From the NCBI GenBank assembly GCA_965249735.1, contig CBDFMS010000023.1, forward strand, positions 186,001 to 250,000: a DNA stretch of 64,000 nt, written 5' to 3'. The translations under genes and the position numbers were made by a program. Below the pieces are notes generated by a model. It did not search any database. It had not been told where the DNA came from and saw only the letters and a program-made list of their open reading frames with translations. Below are positions 8,351 to 17,989 of this stretch, in pieces (the first letter of the stretch is position 1; the number at the start of each line of letters is the position of its first letter). This DNA is from JANQSS01 sp965249735 (GTDB lineage Bacteria > Bacteroidota > Bacteroidia > Chitinophagales > Saprospiraceae).

Positions 8351-9952
8351 GTGCAATTAATGTTCATGTTCGTGGCTCAAGAAAAGAGTTATGGCATGGG
8401 AAAATTAAAGCGCATGGATCAAGTCAGATATATTTTAGAGACCTACCTGGACACCAAATCCATTAAGGGTACGGCAAGAAGATTACAAATTTCAAAGAAC
8501 ACAGTCCGAGACTATGTTCGTCGTGTACGAACTCATTTTAAAGACCTGTCTGAGGCGTTGACGTTGGCAGAAGACGAACTTTTTGAGTTGGCCTACAAGT
8601 CAGATGCAAGCGGATCGAATACGCGTGAATTTGAATACAACAAGCGGGTTGATTTCTGGATCACAGAGCTTCGTCGAGTCGGGGTAACGAAGAAATTACT
8701 GTGGGAAGAGTATCGATCAGAATTTGAACATGGCTTTGGCTACAGCCAATTTTGTGAGCGCATAAATCGCGAGATAGGGCGTCGCGACCTTACGATCAAA
8801 ATGAATCACACGCCAGGCGAAAAGATGCAGGTGGACTTTGCAGGCAAGACGATGAATTGGATTGATGCGTCCAGCGGCGAAGTGCATAAATGTCAAATAT
8901 TAATTGCGACGATGCCCCATACCCAACATAGTTTTGTCATTGCCTTACCGAGTCAAAAAGTGACGGATTTTATACACGGACTAAATCAGGCGTTACTATT
9001 TTTTGGTTGCTTACCCAAGGTGATTTTAAGCGACAATTTAAAATCGTTTGTTATTCGTGCCGATAAATATGAGCCTGATTTTAATGAATTATGTGTTCAA
9101 TTAGCGGCCTATTATCAAATTGACATTGAAGCTACCCGGGTAAGAAAACCAAAAGACAAGGCCAGTGTAGAAAATTTAGTCTCAACAATTTATACACGTA
9201 TTTATGCCCCACTTCGCAATGAAGTATTCCACAGTTTAGCCGAATTAAACGAGGGAATAAAGAAACAACTCACAGATCATAATCATAGGCCCTATCAGCA
9301 AAAGCCAGGTTGTCGATTAAGTGAATTCCAAAAGTTTGAACATCCTATAATGAAGGAGCTACCAGCAGATTTATTTGAGATTAAAAAATCAACGCAGTCT
9401 AAGGTACGCCGAGATTATCACGTCTATATCGGAGAAGAAAAAAACTATTATTCGGTTCCCTTTCAATATGTAGCACGCCAAGCCATTATCGTGTATACGT
9501 CGAGTACAGTTGAAGTATTTATCGATAATCAGCGCGTGGCCACGCACACACGATTGCTTCATCGTAACACATATCGCCATCAAACCAATCCGGACCACAT
9601 GCCGAAAAGTCATCTTGAATGGAAAAAAGCACGTGGCTTTAATGCAGCACATTTTATCCGGCAAGCCGATAAAATAGGTCCAGCTACCAACTGGGCGATT
9701 CAATTCATTATACGCTCGGCTATCCATCCACCACAAAGCTTCAACTCTTGTCAAGGCGTATTGCGGTTAAGTGAAAAATATTCTGCTGAGCGATTGGAAA
9801 ACGCTTGTGTGCGTTGTCAAAAGGTAGACAAAGTATCTTATAAAATGATTAAAAGGATTCTTGTAAAAAACCTGGATCTCGAAATCGAATCCGTTGACCT
9901 ATTTAACACACCAGTCCATGAAAATATTCGAGGCCCCGAAGCTTATCAATAA
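8351..9952 (+). CDS. istA: IS21-family transposase IstA
   Basis: 533 aa from a GTG start. An ATG at 8396 (MGKLKRMDQVRYIL) is the more likely start because it begins at the usual helix-turn-helix region (SIKGTARRLQISKNTVRDYVRR). The integrase core has the DDE residues D162 (QVDFAG), D228 (LSDNLK) and E274 (ASVENLV), counted from the GTG. A C-terminal beta-barrel-like part follows with YSVPFQYV. It cuts and joins the element ends together with the ATPase IstB, encoded 43 bases downstream. Confidence 0.95.
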   Translation: MQLMFMFVAQEKSYGMGKLKRMDQVRYILETYLDTKSIKGTARRLQISKNTVRDYVRRVRTHFKDLSEALTLAEDELFELAYKSDASGSNTREFEYNKRVDFWITELRRVGVTKKLLWEEYRSEFEHGFGYSQFCERINREIGRRDLTIKMNHTPGEKMQVDFAGKTMNWIDASSGEVHKCQILIATMPHTQHSFVIALPSQKVTDFIHGLNQALLFFGCLPKVILSDNLKSFVIRADKYEPDFNELCVQLAAYYQIDIEATRVRKPKDKASVENLVSTIYTRIYAPLRNEVFHSLAELNEGIKKQLTDHNHRPYQQKPGCRLSEFQKFEHPIMKELPADLFEIKKSTQSKVRRDYHVYIGEEKNYYSVPFQYVARQAIIVYTSSTVEVFIDNQRVATHTRLLHRNTYRHQTNPDHMPKSHLEWKKARGFNAAHFIRQADKIGPATNWAIQFIIRSAIHPPQSFNSCQGVLRLSEKYSAERLENACVRCQKVDKVSYKMIKRILVKNLDLEIESVDLFNTPVHENIRGPEAYQ

Positions 9953-9995
9953 TCATTTTTTTAACCCGTCATATTTATGACACAAATTTATTCTT

Positions 9996-10730
9996 ATGAA
10001 AAATGCATCATTAGAAACCATGAGGCAAATTAAATTAACCGGCATGGCAGACGCTTATGAAAGCCTGTTAAGCCTTCCGGTCAATCAACAACCCGAGTCA
10101 CACGAAATGCTGGCCCGATTAATTGACGCTGAAAAACAATATCGCTCGCACAAACGTATGCAGATGTTTTTACGACTTAGTAAACTGCGATATCCAGCCG
10201 TTATCCAAGATATCGACTGTTCTACTACGCGTAATTTATCTAAAGGAAAAATTGTAACACTCGCAGATTGCGCTTATGTCGATCGAGGAGAAAATGTTCT
10301 CATCACAGGGGCAACAGGTTGCGGAAAATCTTATCTCGCCTGTGCATTTGGTCACACCGCCTGTGTCAAAGGCTATCGAACGTTGTACTTCAACATGAAC
10401 CGATTTACTGAACAAATTGCACTCGCTAAAACCGATGGTACACTGATCAAATGGATGGACAGAATCAAAAAAGCTAAACTCATTATTCTTGATGATTTTG
10501 GTCTCCAACCTATCACTCATCAAGTTAAACTCATCCTGCTACAAATCCTTGAAGATCGATATGAAAGAAACGCCACCATTATATGTTCTCAACTTCCGGT
10601 CGGAAAATGGCATGAATATTTTGATGAACCCACTATCGCAGACGCTATCCTCGATAGAATTATTCCAAAGGCTCACCGCATAGATCTAAAAGGAAAAAGC
10701 TTACGTAAACAATCAAAACATGTATCTTAA
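9996..10730 (+). CDS. istB: IS21-family helper ATPase IstB
   Basis: 244 aa, DnaC/IstB-type AAA+ ATPase. Walker A is GATGCGKS at 105-112 and Walker B LIILDD at 162-167. The N-terminal helical region (about 1-70) is typical of IstB, which assembles on target DNA and directs IstA. The length is normal for the family and the frame is intact. Confidence 0.95.
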   Translation: MKNASLETMRQIKLTGMADAYESLLSLPVNQQPESHEMLARLIDAEKQYRSHKRMQMFLRLSKLRYPAVIQDIDCSTTRNLSKGKIVTLADCAYVDRGENVLITGATGCGKSYLACAFGHTACVKGYRTLYFNMNRFTEQIALAKTDGTLIKWMDRIKKAKLIILDDFGLQPITHQVKLILLQILEDRYERNATIICSQLPVGKWHEYFDEPTIADAILDRIIPKAHRIDLKGKSLRKQSKHVS

Positions 10731-10975
10731 CAAATGATTTTTAGCACGTTTTCAACATAGGGGGTCAATATCCCGGATTCAGGGGGTCAGTAACTCCGGA
10801 ATATGCACTTTATAGCTTATTGTTAATTATATCATTTAAATTGGCTGTGATACGTTCTTTCAGCAATAAAGGCAAAAGGACGAAATTGCCCACACGTTTT
10901 TGTCCCTTTGTGTATTATGCAGACCCAAGTATATTCTACAAAGGAGAGCGATGCCTTGAGCTTTTTTAATCAATA

Positions 10976-11383
10976 TTATTTCTTCCTGAATTTCGAGACA
11001 ATCTTCAGGGTTCCCATAGGATTATTACGCATTAAAACAAGAATATTCTCTTTCAATTCGTAAGTATAATTCAGCTCAATTTTACGGTCATTCATTTGGA
11101 ATATGAGTGATAAAGTATCTTCTGCTATATCCCATGTGCCCTCCTGAGATTCTATTGAACCAGTTCTCATATTGCTGGTTTGTTTGATTTTGCCTTCTTC
11201 GTTAAAAATCAAATCCCACACAGAACCATCTTCTTTTAATTTGTCTTCTGTCATTTTCTCACTATTTTCGTCAGTGATAGTTGCAAATTCAATAATGTTC
11301 CAGGTGCCAATCATATTTGTAACTTGTGCGTTTGACATTGAGATTGCGGTAATGCAAAAAAATGCAAGAATAAAAGTTTTCAT
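10976..11383 (-). CDS. Secreted lipocalin-like small protein
   Basis: 135 aa. A signal peptide (MKTFILAFFCITAISMSNAQ, cleavage after NAQ) is followed by a beta-rich domain starting with IGTWNIIEF. A WxxW-type start, regular strands (GSVWDLIFNEEGKI, EGTWDIAEDTLSL, LVLMRNNP) and a basic end fit the lipocalin-like family common in Bacteroidota. Its ligand is unknown. It is a single gene, convergent with the IS21 element. Confidence 0.65.
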   Translation of the reverse strand: MKTFILAFFCITAISMSNAQVTNMIGTWNIIEFATITDENSEKMTEDKLKEDGSVWDLIFNEEGKIKQTSNMRTGSIESQEGTWDIAEDTLSLIFQMNDRKIELNYTYELKENILVLMRNNPMGTLKIVSKFRKK

Positions 11384-11785
11384 AAAAGGTGATTTTTAAG
11401 TTGAAAAATGATTTTAAATCTGGGCTTAGTTTCAGGTTGAATGAATGTCACAATTAAAATTGGCCATCAAGTTCAGAAATATATTTATCATTTATTATGT
11501 CAGTTAATATGTTAGAGTATGTTTAAAAACATTCCTTTTGTAAATATGAACGTTTTTTTACTTTACCAGTAAACGGTTTTACATTACGCACATTCTATAT
11601 TTGTGGCTTTCTGAAAGAGTATACGATCAACAGCAAAGTCCAATTCATTTTGCTTAAAAAAGCAAATCAAACCATATACTTAGTATGAATAATAGCAAAA
11701 CGATCGTTTTATTGAACTTCACTTTTTTTAGATTCTGTTATTCAATTAAGTGTTTAAAAGAAGTTAAGTATTAGTTTTGATTTGA

Positions 11786-11793
11786 TATATTTG
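11786..11793 (+). promoter_or_regulatory. Bacteroidota -7 box TATATTTG before the DUF6090 gene
   Basis: TATATTTG matches TAnnTTTG exactly. The -33 region is weak: only TTA lies at the right distance, near 11764. A start of transcription around 11800 would give a leader of about 105 bases containing two hairpins. The rest of 11384-11785 is AT-rich with no gene seen. Confidence 0.45.
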
Positions 11794-11818
11794 ACTTGCA
11801 TGAATTTTAAAAAAAGAA

Positions 11819-11865
11819 CGGTGCAGAACACCGTGGAGAACGACAATGCCTCCTAAACAGAGGCA
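11819..11865 (+). promoter_or_regulatory. Two hairpins in the 5' leader of the DUF6090 gene
   Basis: CGGTG (11819-11823) pairs with CACCG (11829-11833), and TGCCTC (11847-11852) pairs with GAGGCA (11860-11865). Both lie between the likely promoter and the start codon at 11906. They may shape the leader RNA; no known riboswitch is recognised. Confidence 0.35.
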
Positions 11866-11905
11866 CTTCGTCTCCAAACCCGTTCGTGTCATAAGAAAAA
11901 CTATT

Positions 11906-12622
11906 ATGAAGATATTTAGAAAAACAAGACAGACATTTATCAAAGAAGAAATTATGAGAAAATATCTAATCTACGCCATTGGAGAAATTTTATTAGTAAT
12001 GATAGGTATTCTTTTGGCATTTCAAGTCAACAGTTGGAATACTCAGCGAATTAAAGAAAAGACAGCGAGAATAGCATATCAAAATATCAAACGTCAAATT
12101 AACGATGATAAAAATGTAATTTCCGGCGTTATTGATTACAATAATTTGTATTATAAGCAGTTCGAATATGCAAATCAAGTAATTGAACAAAATGACCAAA
12201 CTAAAATCGATACACTTGGAAAAATCGCATTAAAACTCTACAAATATTCAGATTATAACAGAAACAGTAATATTTATCAAAATTTAATAAACAATGGTGA
12301 ATTAATACTATTGAAAAATAGAGGTATAATTGAACAAATTCAGCAATTGGAAGAGACATTCATTTACTTAAATCGAATGGAAAAGATTCATTTTCAAGTC
12401 ATTATGAGTGGCACTCATTTGGACATACAAGAATGCATTAAATTTTTTAACCGCTCAGTTCGAAAACCAGAAAAACTTTTTGGAATTGATTTTCAAAATC
12501 ATTTTATTACGATGATGGGAATTATGATTGAAAAGGATGAAATATATCATCGCGCTATTGATCAAATCGATACCATTACCAAATTGATCAATGAAGAATT
12601 AGCTTCCGATATACAAAATTAA
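11906..12622 (+). CDS. DUF6090 family membrane-anchored protein
   Basis: 238 aa from the ATG at 11906, chosen because the family starts with (M)KxFRKxRQ followed by KYLIYAIGEILLVMIGILLAFQ. An upstream in-frame ATG at 11846 would run through a hairpin and add 20 atypical residues. One N-terminal transmembrane helix (about 23-45) is followed by NSWN and a long helical domain rich in charged residues. The function of DUF6090 is unknown. A paralogue lies at 39448-40173. After the stop, 12631-12684 forms an imperfect dyad. Confidence 0.8.
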   Translation: MKIFRKTRQTFIKEEIMRKYLIYAIGEILLVMIGILLAFQVNSWNTQRIKEKTARIAYQNIKRQINDDKNVISGVIDYNNLYYKQFEYANQVIEQNDQTKIDTLGKIALKLYKYSDYNRNSNIYQNLINNGELILLKNRGIIEQIQQLEETFIYLNRMEKIHFQVIMSGTHLDIQECIKFFNRSVRKPEKLFGIDFQNHFITMMGIMIEKDEIYHRAIDQIDTITKLINEELASDIQN

Positions 12623-12697
12623 TACGGCCACCCACGTAAAATAATGAGCATTCAAACGTGTCTTATTCAATACGTTGTGTGAAATTAAATAATCGAA

Positions 12698-13120
12698 ATG
12701 AAGGAAGTTGATTTTAGATATAATCTTAGGATTCGTAAAATTGTTGGTATTAGCATAATGATAGCGATTGCAGCAATGCATGCATTTAGAATTGGGCAAT
12801 TACTAAACGGGAACTTATACATCTATTATTACAGTTTTGCTTCTGACCTGATTCTCCCTTTTGGTTCATACTTTATGCTTTGCATGTTTGAAACCCAACT
12901 TCAATTTCTTCGAAAATGGTTTGTAAAGGCTTTAATTGTATTTGCAGTAATGACATTTTCTGAGATCATGCAGAAATTTGGATTTTATTTTTTCGGAGAA
13001 ACTTTTGACATTCTTGATATTCTAATGTTTGGAATAGGAGTATTTATTGCCGTTATTATTGACACACAAATTTTTGAAAGGGTTATGCCTTTTTGGAAAT
13101 ATAATCATGAGAATAGATAA
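12698..13120 (+). CDS. Four-helix membrane protein, possibly VanZ-like
   Basis: 140 aa with about four transmembrane helices. The C-terminal block FSEIMQKFGFYFFGETFDILDILMF resembles the ExxQ...FDxxDxxxxxxG signature of VanZ-like and related small membrane proteins, but it is short and the match is only by eye. It is separated from the DUF6090 gene by 75 bases on the same strand. Function unknown. Confidence 0.55.
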   Translation: MKEVDFRYNLRIRKIVGISIMIAIAAMHAFRIGQLLNGNLYIYYYSFASDLILPFGSYFMLCMFETQLQFLRKWFVKALIVFAVMTFSEIMQKFGFYFFGETFDILDILMFGIGVFIAVIIDTQIFERVMPFWKYNHENR

Positions 13121-13295
13121 AAATTTGCATATCATAGGCTCATAATCAATACGGGCAGTTATGGAATTAAATCTAAAAAATGAAATTCGATTAGGATATG
13201 AAAAGTGCGTTCAAAATACCGTATTACTAATAGCCTGGGAGCGTTATCTTCAATTGCACATTGATCACTAACTTTAATCAACGAATTGATTTCTA

Positions 13296-13727
13296 ATGGA
13301 ACTTTTAAGAGAACATTTTACGCCATGGATAATTTCAAACAGTGTTGGTATTTTGATTCTTATAGCCGCTATTCGCAAACCAAGATTAGTACGTCTACTA
13401 TTCTTTTTATTGTTCTCCTGGGCTTGCTGGATAAACTATACGACTGCGCATAATACGCCGACCGAATACCTGAATTATGCATCATTAACTCCATTCACTG
13501 TGTATCAGAACTTTATCAATGGTTGGTTTGAACAGCATATTGTGTCGATGGTAACATTAATCTCATTTGGTCAGGCACTAATAGCCCTTGGCATGATACT
13601 GAAAGGTTTGATTGTGCGTATTGCATGCATAGGGGCTATCATCTTTTTTATTGCCATATCACCCCTGGGTATTGGTTCCGGATTTCCTTTTCCACTCATA
13701 TCTGCCGTAGCTGTTTATTTCATCTAA
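13296..13727 (+). CDS. Conserved multi-pass membrane protein, unknown function
   Basis: 143 aa with four predicted helices and an aromatic-rich loop (NYTTAHNTPTEYLNYASLTPF) between helices two and three. No motif for a known enzyme or transporter is visible. It is a single plus-strand gene in a run of small membrane proteins. Confidence 0.55.
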   Translation: MELLREHFTPWIISNSVGILILIAAIRKPRLVRLLFFLLFSWACWINYTTAHNTPTEYLNYASLTPFTVYQNFINGWFEQHIVSMVTLISFGQALIALGMILKGLIVRIACIGAIIFFIAISPLGIGSGFPFPLISAVAVYFI

Positions 13728-14034
13728 AAAATGATGAAAAAAAAAGGAGACAAATTGTATAGAATTTCGGATTTGTAAAATAATGAAACCCGATTGATTC
13801 TCGCCGGAAAGACTGCTTCAATAGCCGCATCTAAATCATTGTTAATGAAAGACATACAGTCAATATTCAAAGACCCAAAATAAACTCAATTTCATTGTGC
13901 TATTAGACTATCATTTCTTATCTTTAATCATACATCTTGTCTCTGGAAAACACTTCATTTCCTTTTCATTGAAGTGGACTTCGGATACAATTTATTTATT
14001 CTACTGACATTGCGAAATTCAAAATTTTTTAACT
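13728..14034. other. Intergenic with a possible C-terminal gene fragment
   Basis: From about 13781 to 13883 the plus strand is open and codes for ETRLILAGKTASIAASK and a short tail ending FKDPK before TAA. This looks like the end of a lost protein. I see nothing else, including no clear promoter for the cytochrome gene that follows. Confidence 0.25.
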
Positions 14035-15522
14035 ATGAAAAAGAAATTGAGCATACTGTTTTTCTTAGGCGTCTTTTTTTTAGTCAGCTTTCAGATTGCA
14101 GATGAAATTAAGTTACATCTTCTACAATCTCCGGGGGCGGAAGTTGAAAATTATACTGAACCTGATTATGGCCTGGGTTCAGGGCACGTCGATTCATTGA
14201 AACCCTTTCCACATTTAAAAAAAGGAGAAAGAACACCATTAGATTTATGGAATTATGCCGGTAAAGATGGTTCCTCATTTATGGATCCTGTCCTTCCTAT
14301 GAGTTGGGACGAATGGATAACATTCCACGATAAACAAAAGCCCGAATTGATGAAGGATGTTGATCAATATATGGAGTCACGGTATAACTTTAATGGAGAG
14401 TCGTATCCGGACAGATATATGTCAGGTGGTAGAAATAAGATTATGAAAGGCCCTGTAAGTTTATTACCAAAGGGAATCGAATCGTATGAAGTATTAGCCG
14501 AACTATCTGCTGAAGAAATAAAAAGAAGGGATTTATTTCCTTTCAAACCGCTGGCACATCCTCTGGCATCAACAGCACATATGGTATTTCCTGATAATTG
14601 GAATAAAGTACATCCGGAACATATCAGAATTGATGTTGACCATGACTATCCCAATGAATACCTTCCCGAATTCCCACCACCAATGTTTCTGACCAATCAC
14701 AAAGAACTCGGAGATGTTTCGAAGGGTAAAGAAGTAACATTAAGTAGTTATTATGAAATTTTTGATGGTTTACTCACCCCGGAACAGATGGAAGGTCTCA
14801 AGGAATTAGTGCGACCCACGCCAACAACCTGGTTTAATCATACCACACACAGAGTAACGAAAGAACCGAGTGCCGGAGTTTCATGCTTTTCCTGCCATGT
14901 CAATGGTCATACGAATGCAGCATTTGAATTGGCACCAGATAGTCGTCCTCATTTGGCGAGATTGCGTGTTGGAACGCCATCCATGAGGGGGAACTACAAT
15001 TTAATGCAATTGGCATCTAAAAGATCTATTCGAAGTATGGATCATTTTGCAGAAATTGAAGAATATTTTGATGGTGATCCTGGTTTTGCGCAGCATATCG
15101 GACCGAGAGCTCATCAAAAACAAGTGGCCAATCGAATGGGAGACTTTAACGCCATTATTGATTTTCCACCTGCACCAAAATTGGATCCGATAGGAAAATT
15201 AATCCCATCTAAATCGACAGCCCGGGAGTTGCAGGGAGAGCAGCTATTTTGGGGCAAGGCTAAATGCAGTAGTTGTCATTATGGACCGTCATTCGTTGAT
15301 GATCAAATGTATGACCTGCAAGTAGAACGATTTTATAAAGGTCGCCCCGAAGGACCCATTAAAAATTTTCCACTAAGAGGTATCAAGGATTCACCTCCAT
15401 ATCTGCATGATGACAGATTGCCGACATTGGATGATGCGGTAGAATTCTTTAATCTCATATTTGAACTTAAATTATCGAAAGAAGAAAAAGGAGCAATTAC
15501 TGCCTATTTAATGTGTTTGTAA
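14035..15522 (+). CDS. Exported di-heme cytochrome c, cytochrome c peroxidase/MauG-like
   Basis: 495 aa. An N-terminal signal/anchor (MKKKLSILFFLGVFFLVSFQ) targets it to the periplasm. Two CXXCH heme sites are present, CFSCH at 284-288 and CSSCH at 411-415. The segment PLRGIKDSPPYLHDDRLPTLDDAVEFF near the end is the signature of the di-heme cytochrome c peroxidase/MauG family. Compared with classical CcpA it has a long N-terminal region (about 30-270). It could reduce peroxide or oxidise a substrate with electrons from the respiratory chain; no partner gene is adjacent. Confidence 0.8.
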   Translation: MKKKLSILFFLGVFFLVSFQIADEIKLHLLQSPGAEVENYTEPDYGLGSGHVDSLKPFPHLKKGERTPLDLWNYAGKDGSSFMDPVLPMSWDEWITFHDKQKPELMKDVDQYMESRYNFNGESYPDRYMSGGRNKIMKGPVSLLPKGIESYEVLAELSAEEIKRRDLFPFKPLAHPLASTAHMVFPDNWNKVHPEHIRIDVDHDYPNEYLPEFPPPMFLTNHKELGDVSKGKEVTLSSYYEIFDGLLTPEQMEGLKELVRPTPTTWFNHTTHRVTKEPSAGVSCFSCHVNGHTNAAFELAPDSRPHLARLRVGTPSMRGNYNLMQLASKRSIRSMDHFAEIEEYFDGDPGFAQHIGPRAHQKQVANRMGDFNAIIDFPPAPKLDPIGKLIPSKSTARELQGEQLFWGKAKCSSCHYGPSFVDDQMYDLQVERFYKGRPEGPIKNFPLRGIKDSPPYLHDDRLPTLDDAVEFFNLIFELKLSKEEKGAITAYLMCL

Positions 15523-15671
15523 TAGAATTAACTAACAACTAACGAAGAACATAACATCCCTTGCACTAAAGGGGGCTACCGCGCATAGCCAAACCGCTAC
15601 CTCTAAATAAATTCATGACTCGAATTATTTGATTACGAATAAAAGGAAAAATTCCTGTAAAGATTGTATTT

Positions 15672-16988
15672 ATGAAAATACTCCTTATTTCACCAACGAT
15701 TGATGCCGAAAAAAGAACGAATAAAGGGCTTATGTTGCCTCAACTTTCCCTTTATATTTTGAAGGGATTAACTCCTCCCGAGCATGAAGTCAAAATTATT
15801 GAAGAAGAGGTAGATGATATTTGTTTTGATCAGGAGTGCGATCTGGTGGGAATAAGTTGTATGACAGCAAATGCACCAAGATCTTACGAACTTTGTCGAG
15901 AATTTAAAAAAAGAGGTATAACAGTAGTACTTGGAGGAGTGCATCCGACTATACTCCCGGACGAAGCTTTGCAACATGCCGATTGTGTGGTAGTTGGTGA
16001 AGCAGAAGGAGTGTGGGAAACATTACTCGATGATTTCAAAAATAATGATCTGAAAATTAAATACAATGATCCATTACCTGATCTGGACAAATACGTTCCA
16101 AAGGATTTTAGCAAGATCATTAAAAGAAGACTTTTCAATCTCATTCCCATATTGACTACCCGAGGTTGTCCTTATAATTGTGATTTTTGTTGTGTTACAA
16201 ATCTTTTTGGAAAAAAGATCAGACATGTATCAATAAAAAATGTAGTAAGGGATATTAATGAATCCGGGGCAAAAAGATTTATATTTTTAGATGACAATAT
16301 TATTGGGCACCCAAAATATGCAAAAGAATTATTCAAGGCGATCAAACCTCTAAAAATCAAATGGGTAGGACAAGCTTCTGTGTCTTTGTTGGTCAAGGAT
16401 GATGAACTTATGCAGCTTGCTGCTGAAAGTGGATGCAAAGCACTATTCTTTGGCGTCGAAACCGTGTCAAAGGAACAACTTCAAACAATGCGTAAAGCAT
16501 TTAATGAAATAGAGCAAATAGAAAACGCCTTTATTAAGATAAAAAAAATGGGTATCCTAATCCACGCTTCAATGGTCTTTGGTTTTGATAATGATACTAA
16601 AGAAATATTTAATGATACAGTTAGTTTTTTAATAAGAAATAAAGTGAGTACAGTTTCTTTCAATGTATTAACTCCTTATCCCGGAACCAAAGTTTATAAG
16701 GATTTGAAGAAAGATAACAGATTAACTTCTAACGACTGGAGATATTATGATCATAATACGGTTGTATTTAAACCAAAGAATATGACTCCTTATGAACTCC
16801 AAATGGGTAAGTACAATGCCAGAAAGAAATTCTACAGTATACCCTCAGTTCTAAAACGCTTAATGGGTAATTTGTATAATCCGGTAGCCTTCTTAGCTAC
16901 AAATTACGGGCATATGAAACAAGTAAAAATTGAAGAAAAAAGAATGGCTAAACTCAAGTCAGAATTATTTGAAAACAATAGTGATTAA
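15672..16988 (+). CDS. B12-binding domain radical SAM protein
   Basis: 438 aa. Residues 1-130 form a cobalamin-binding-type domain (LVGISCMTANAPR, VVLGGVHPTILPDEAL, VVVGEAEGVW) without the DxHxxG motif. The radical SAM core follows with C166, C170 and C173 (GCPYNCDFCC) for the 4Fe-4S cluster and GVETVSKEQL. The order matches the BchE/P-methyltransferase/HpnP class, whose members methylate or cyclise unreactive carbons. The substrate is unknown. It stands alone, about 150 bases downstream of the cytochrome gene. Confidence 0.85.
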   Translation: MKILLISPTIDAEKRTNKGLMLPQLSLYILKGLTPPEHEVKIIEEEVDDICFDQECDLVGISCMTANAPRSYELCREFKKRGITVVLGGVHPTILPDEALQHADCVVVGEAEGVWETLLDDFKNNDLKIKYNDPLPDLDKYVPKDFSKIIKRRLFNLIPILTTRGCPYNCDFCCVTNLFGKKIRHVSIKNVVRDINESGAKRFIFLDDNIIGHPKYAKELFKAIKPLKIKWVGQASVSLLVKDDELMQLAAESGCKALFFGVETVSKEQLQTMRKAFNEIEQIENAFIKIKKMGILIHASMVFGFDNDTKEIFNDTVSFLIRNKVSTVSFNVLTPYPGTKVYKDLKKDNRLTSNDWRYYDHNTVVFKPKNMTPYELQMGKYNARKKFYSIPSVLKRLMGNLYNPVAFLATNYGHMKQVKIEEKRMAKLKSELFENNSD

Positions 16989-17055
16989 CAGTGGGATTAC
17001 TACAATTAACTGGACACTGAGTTAAGGGACAAAAGTCATATCTTAACTCTTAACC

Positions 17056-17217
17056 ATGAGAAGAAGTAGAAAGAATTATGACGCGTTTTACAAACGCAAG
17101 GCCGTCGAACTGAGTTATGTGCGTCCAAACGTACGGGAATATGCAGAAAAACTTGGAATAGTACTCGCACTGATATATGTTTGGTGGTGTGAACATACAT
17201 ATACCGCATATCGATAA
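17056..17217 (+). pseudogene. Truncated IS3-family orfA (transposase N-terminus)
   Basis: The ATG at 17056 opens MRRSRKNYDAFYKRKAVELS and continues YVRPNVREYAEKLGI, the helix-turn-helix start of an IS3-family OrfA. The match fades after IYVWW (about 17190) and a TAA follows at 17215. The bases before it contain an inverted repeat, GAGTTAAG (17020-17027) and CTTAACTC (17042-17049), which may be the end of the lost element. The rest of the element is absent, and unrelated sequence joins directly to the 3' side of the next minus-strand gene. Confidence 0.6.
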
Positions 17218-17293
17218 AGCCCAATTGGGTTTTGAAGCGCACCGGAATAGCCGTCATCGTAGTCCCTTGATAGCCTTTGTAGCCACGAACGAT

Positions 17294-17989
17294 TTACGTT
17301 TTGGATCGAACCGGATGCGTTTTGGAAAAACCTTTGGCTATATCTGTTGCTTCGGGTGAACATGCGGGATGACCCCAACCGCTTGAGCTAATACCGTCAA
17401 CAATGTCATTGACAATATTGTCATCCTGATCCTGACTAACGCCTCCAGGTATACAGTCCATTTTGAGTTCATGACGAACTTTCCATGCAATATTATGATC
17501 GGCGCATGAACTATCACCACTAACTCCGATTGCTCCACAGAGTTTTCCATCTTCACTATATAAAGCCAAACCACCTCCAAATACATTAACTCCTCCGATT
17601 TTCTTACCAACCATCGGGTCGTTTTCTGTGCCGATTCTATTAGATGATCCACCATAAGCGACATAGGTGTCAACCGGATTGCTGTGCTGCAATCCATACA
17701 AACTGCCTCCCGGCTGAACTGCAGAAAAAAGATTTGCTGTCGATAATGACAATCCCGGAAGACTGAAAGCATTTGCAGTATTTGCTTTTTGAGCAGAAAT
17801 AACACGGCTCCCCGGCCATTGATCACCTCTATCTCCCCCTGAAAACACCACTGCTTTTACAACACCATCCCTGTCAACTACTGTCGCCCACATATTCAAA
17901 CCAAATCCACCATTTTTTTCTTTTACAACTTCTTTAAGCACGTTTTGAAGTTCAGTATGTGTTGGAAATTCCAATAATTTATTTTTCAT
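17294..17989 (-). CDS. GlcG/HbpS-family heme-binding-like protein
   Basis: 231 aa. It has the family's conserved blocks: VVDRDGVVKAVV at the N-terminus, SAQKANTANAFS, VFGGGLALYSEDGKLCGAIGVSGD, and CADHNIAWKVRHEL. The family includes heme-binding regulators and proteins of unknown role. No signal peptide is seen, so it is probably cytoplasmic. The C-terminal residues (THPVRSKT) run into the rearranged region with the IS3 relic and may be altered. It points the same way as the NO reductase gene upstream, about 410 bases apart. Confidence 0.75.
   Translation of the reverse strand: MKNKLLEFPTHTELQNVLKEVVKEKNGGFGLNMWATVVDRDGVVKAVVFSGGDRGDQWPGSRVISAQKANTANAFSLPGLSLSTANLFSAVQPGGSLYGLQHSNPVDTYVAYGGSSNRIGTENDPMVGKKIGGVNVFGGGLALYSEDGKLCGAIGVSGDSSCADHNIAWKVRHELKMDCIPGGVSQDQDDNIVNDIVDGISSSGWGHPACSPEATDIAKGFSKTHPVRSKT

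Larger units (their letters stand above)
8175..10803 (+). mobile_element. Complete IS21-family insertion sequence
   Basis: The element carries istA and istB between related ends. The left end reads TAATCCGGTCAAACTGACCC and the right end, reverse-complemented, TATTCCGGAGTTACTGACCC. Both ends contain further copies of the TTCCGG...TGACCCCC unit, three or four on the left (8178-8335) and two on the right (10758-10800), like the multiple terminal repeats of IS21. The 4-bp TGCA at 8171-8174 and 10804-10807 is a possible target duplication, but it is palindromic and short, so this is tentative. Both genes look intact, so the element may be active. Confidence 0.9.

Noticed and set aside
17036..17378. 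Minus-strand frames of 73 and 87 codons around the IS3 relic
   Set aside because: They cross the relic and the end of the GlcG-like gene; the orfA start on the plus strand is the better explanation.
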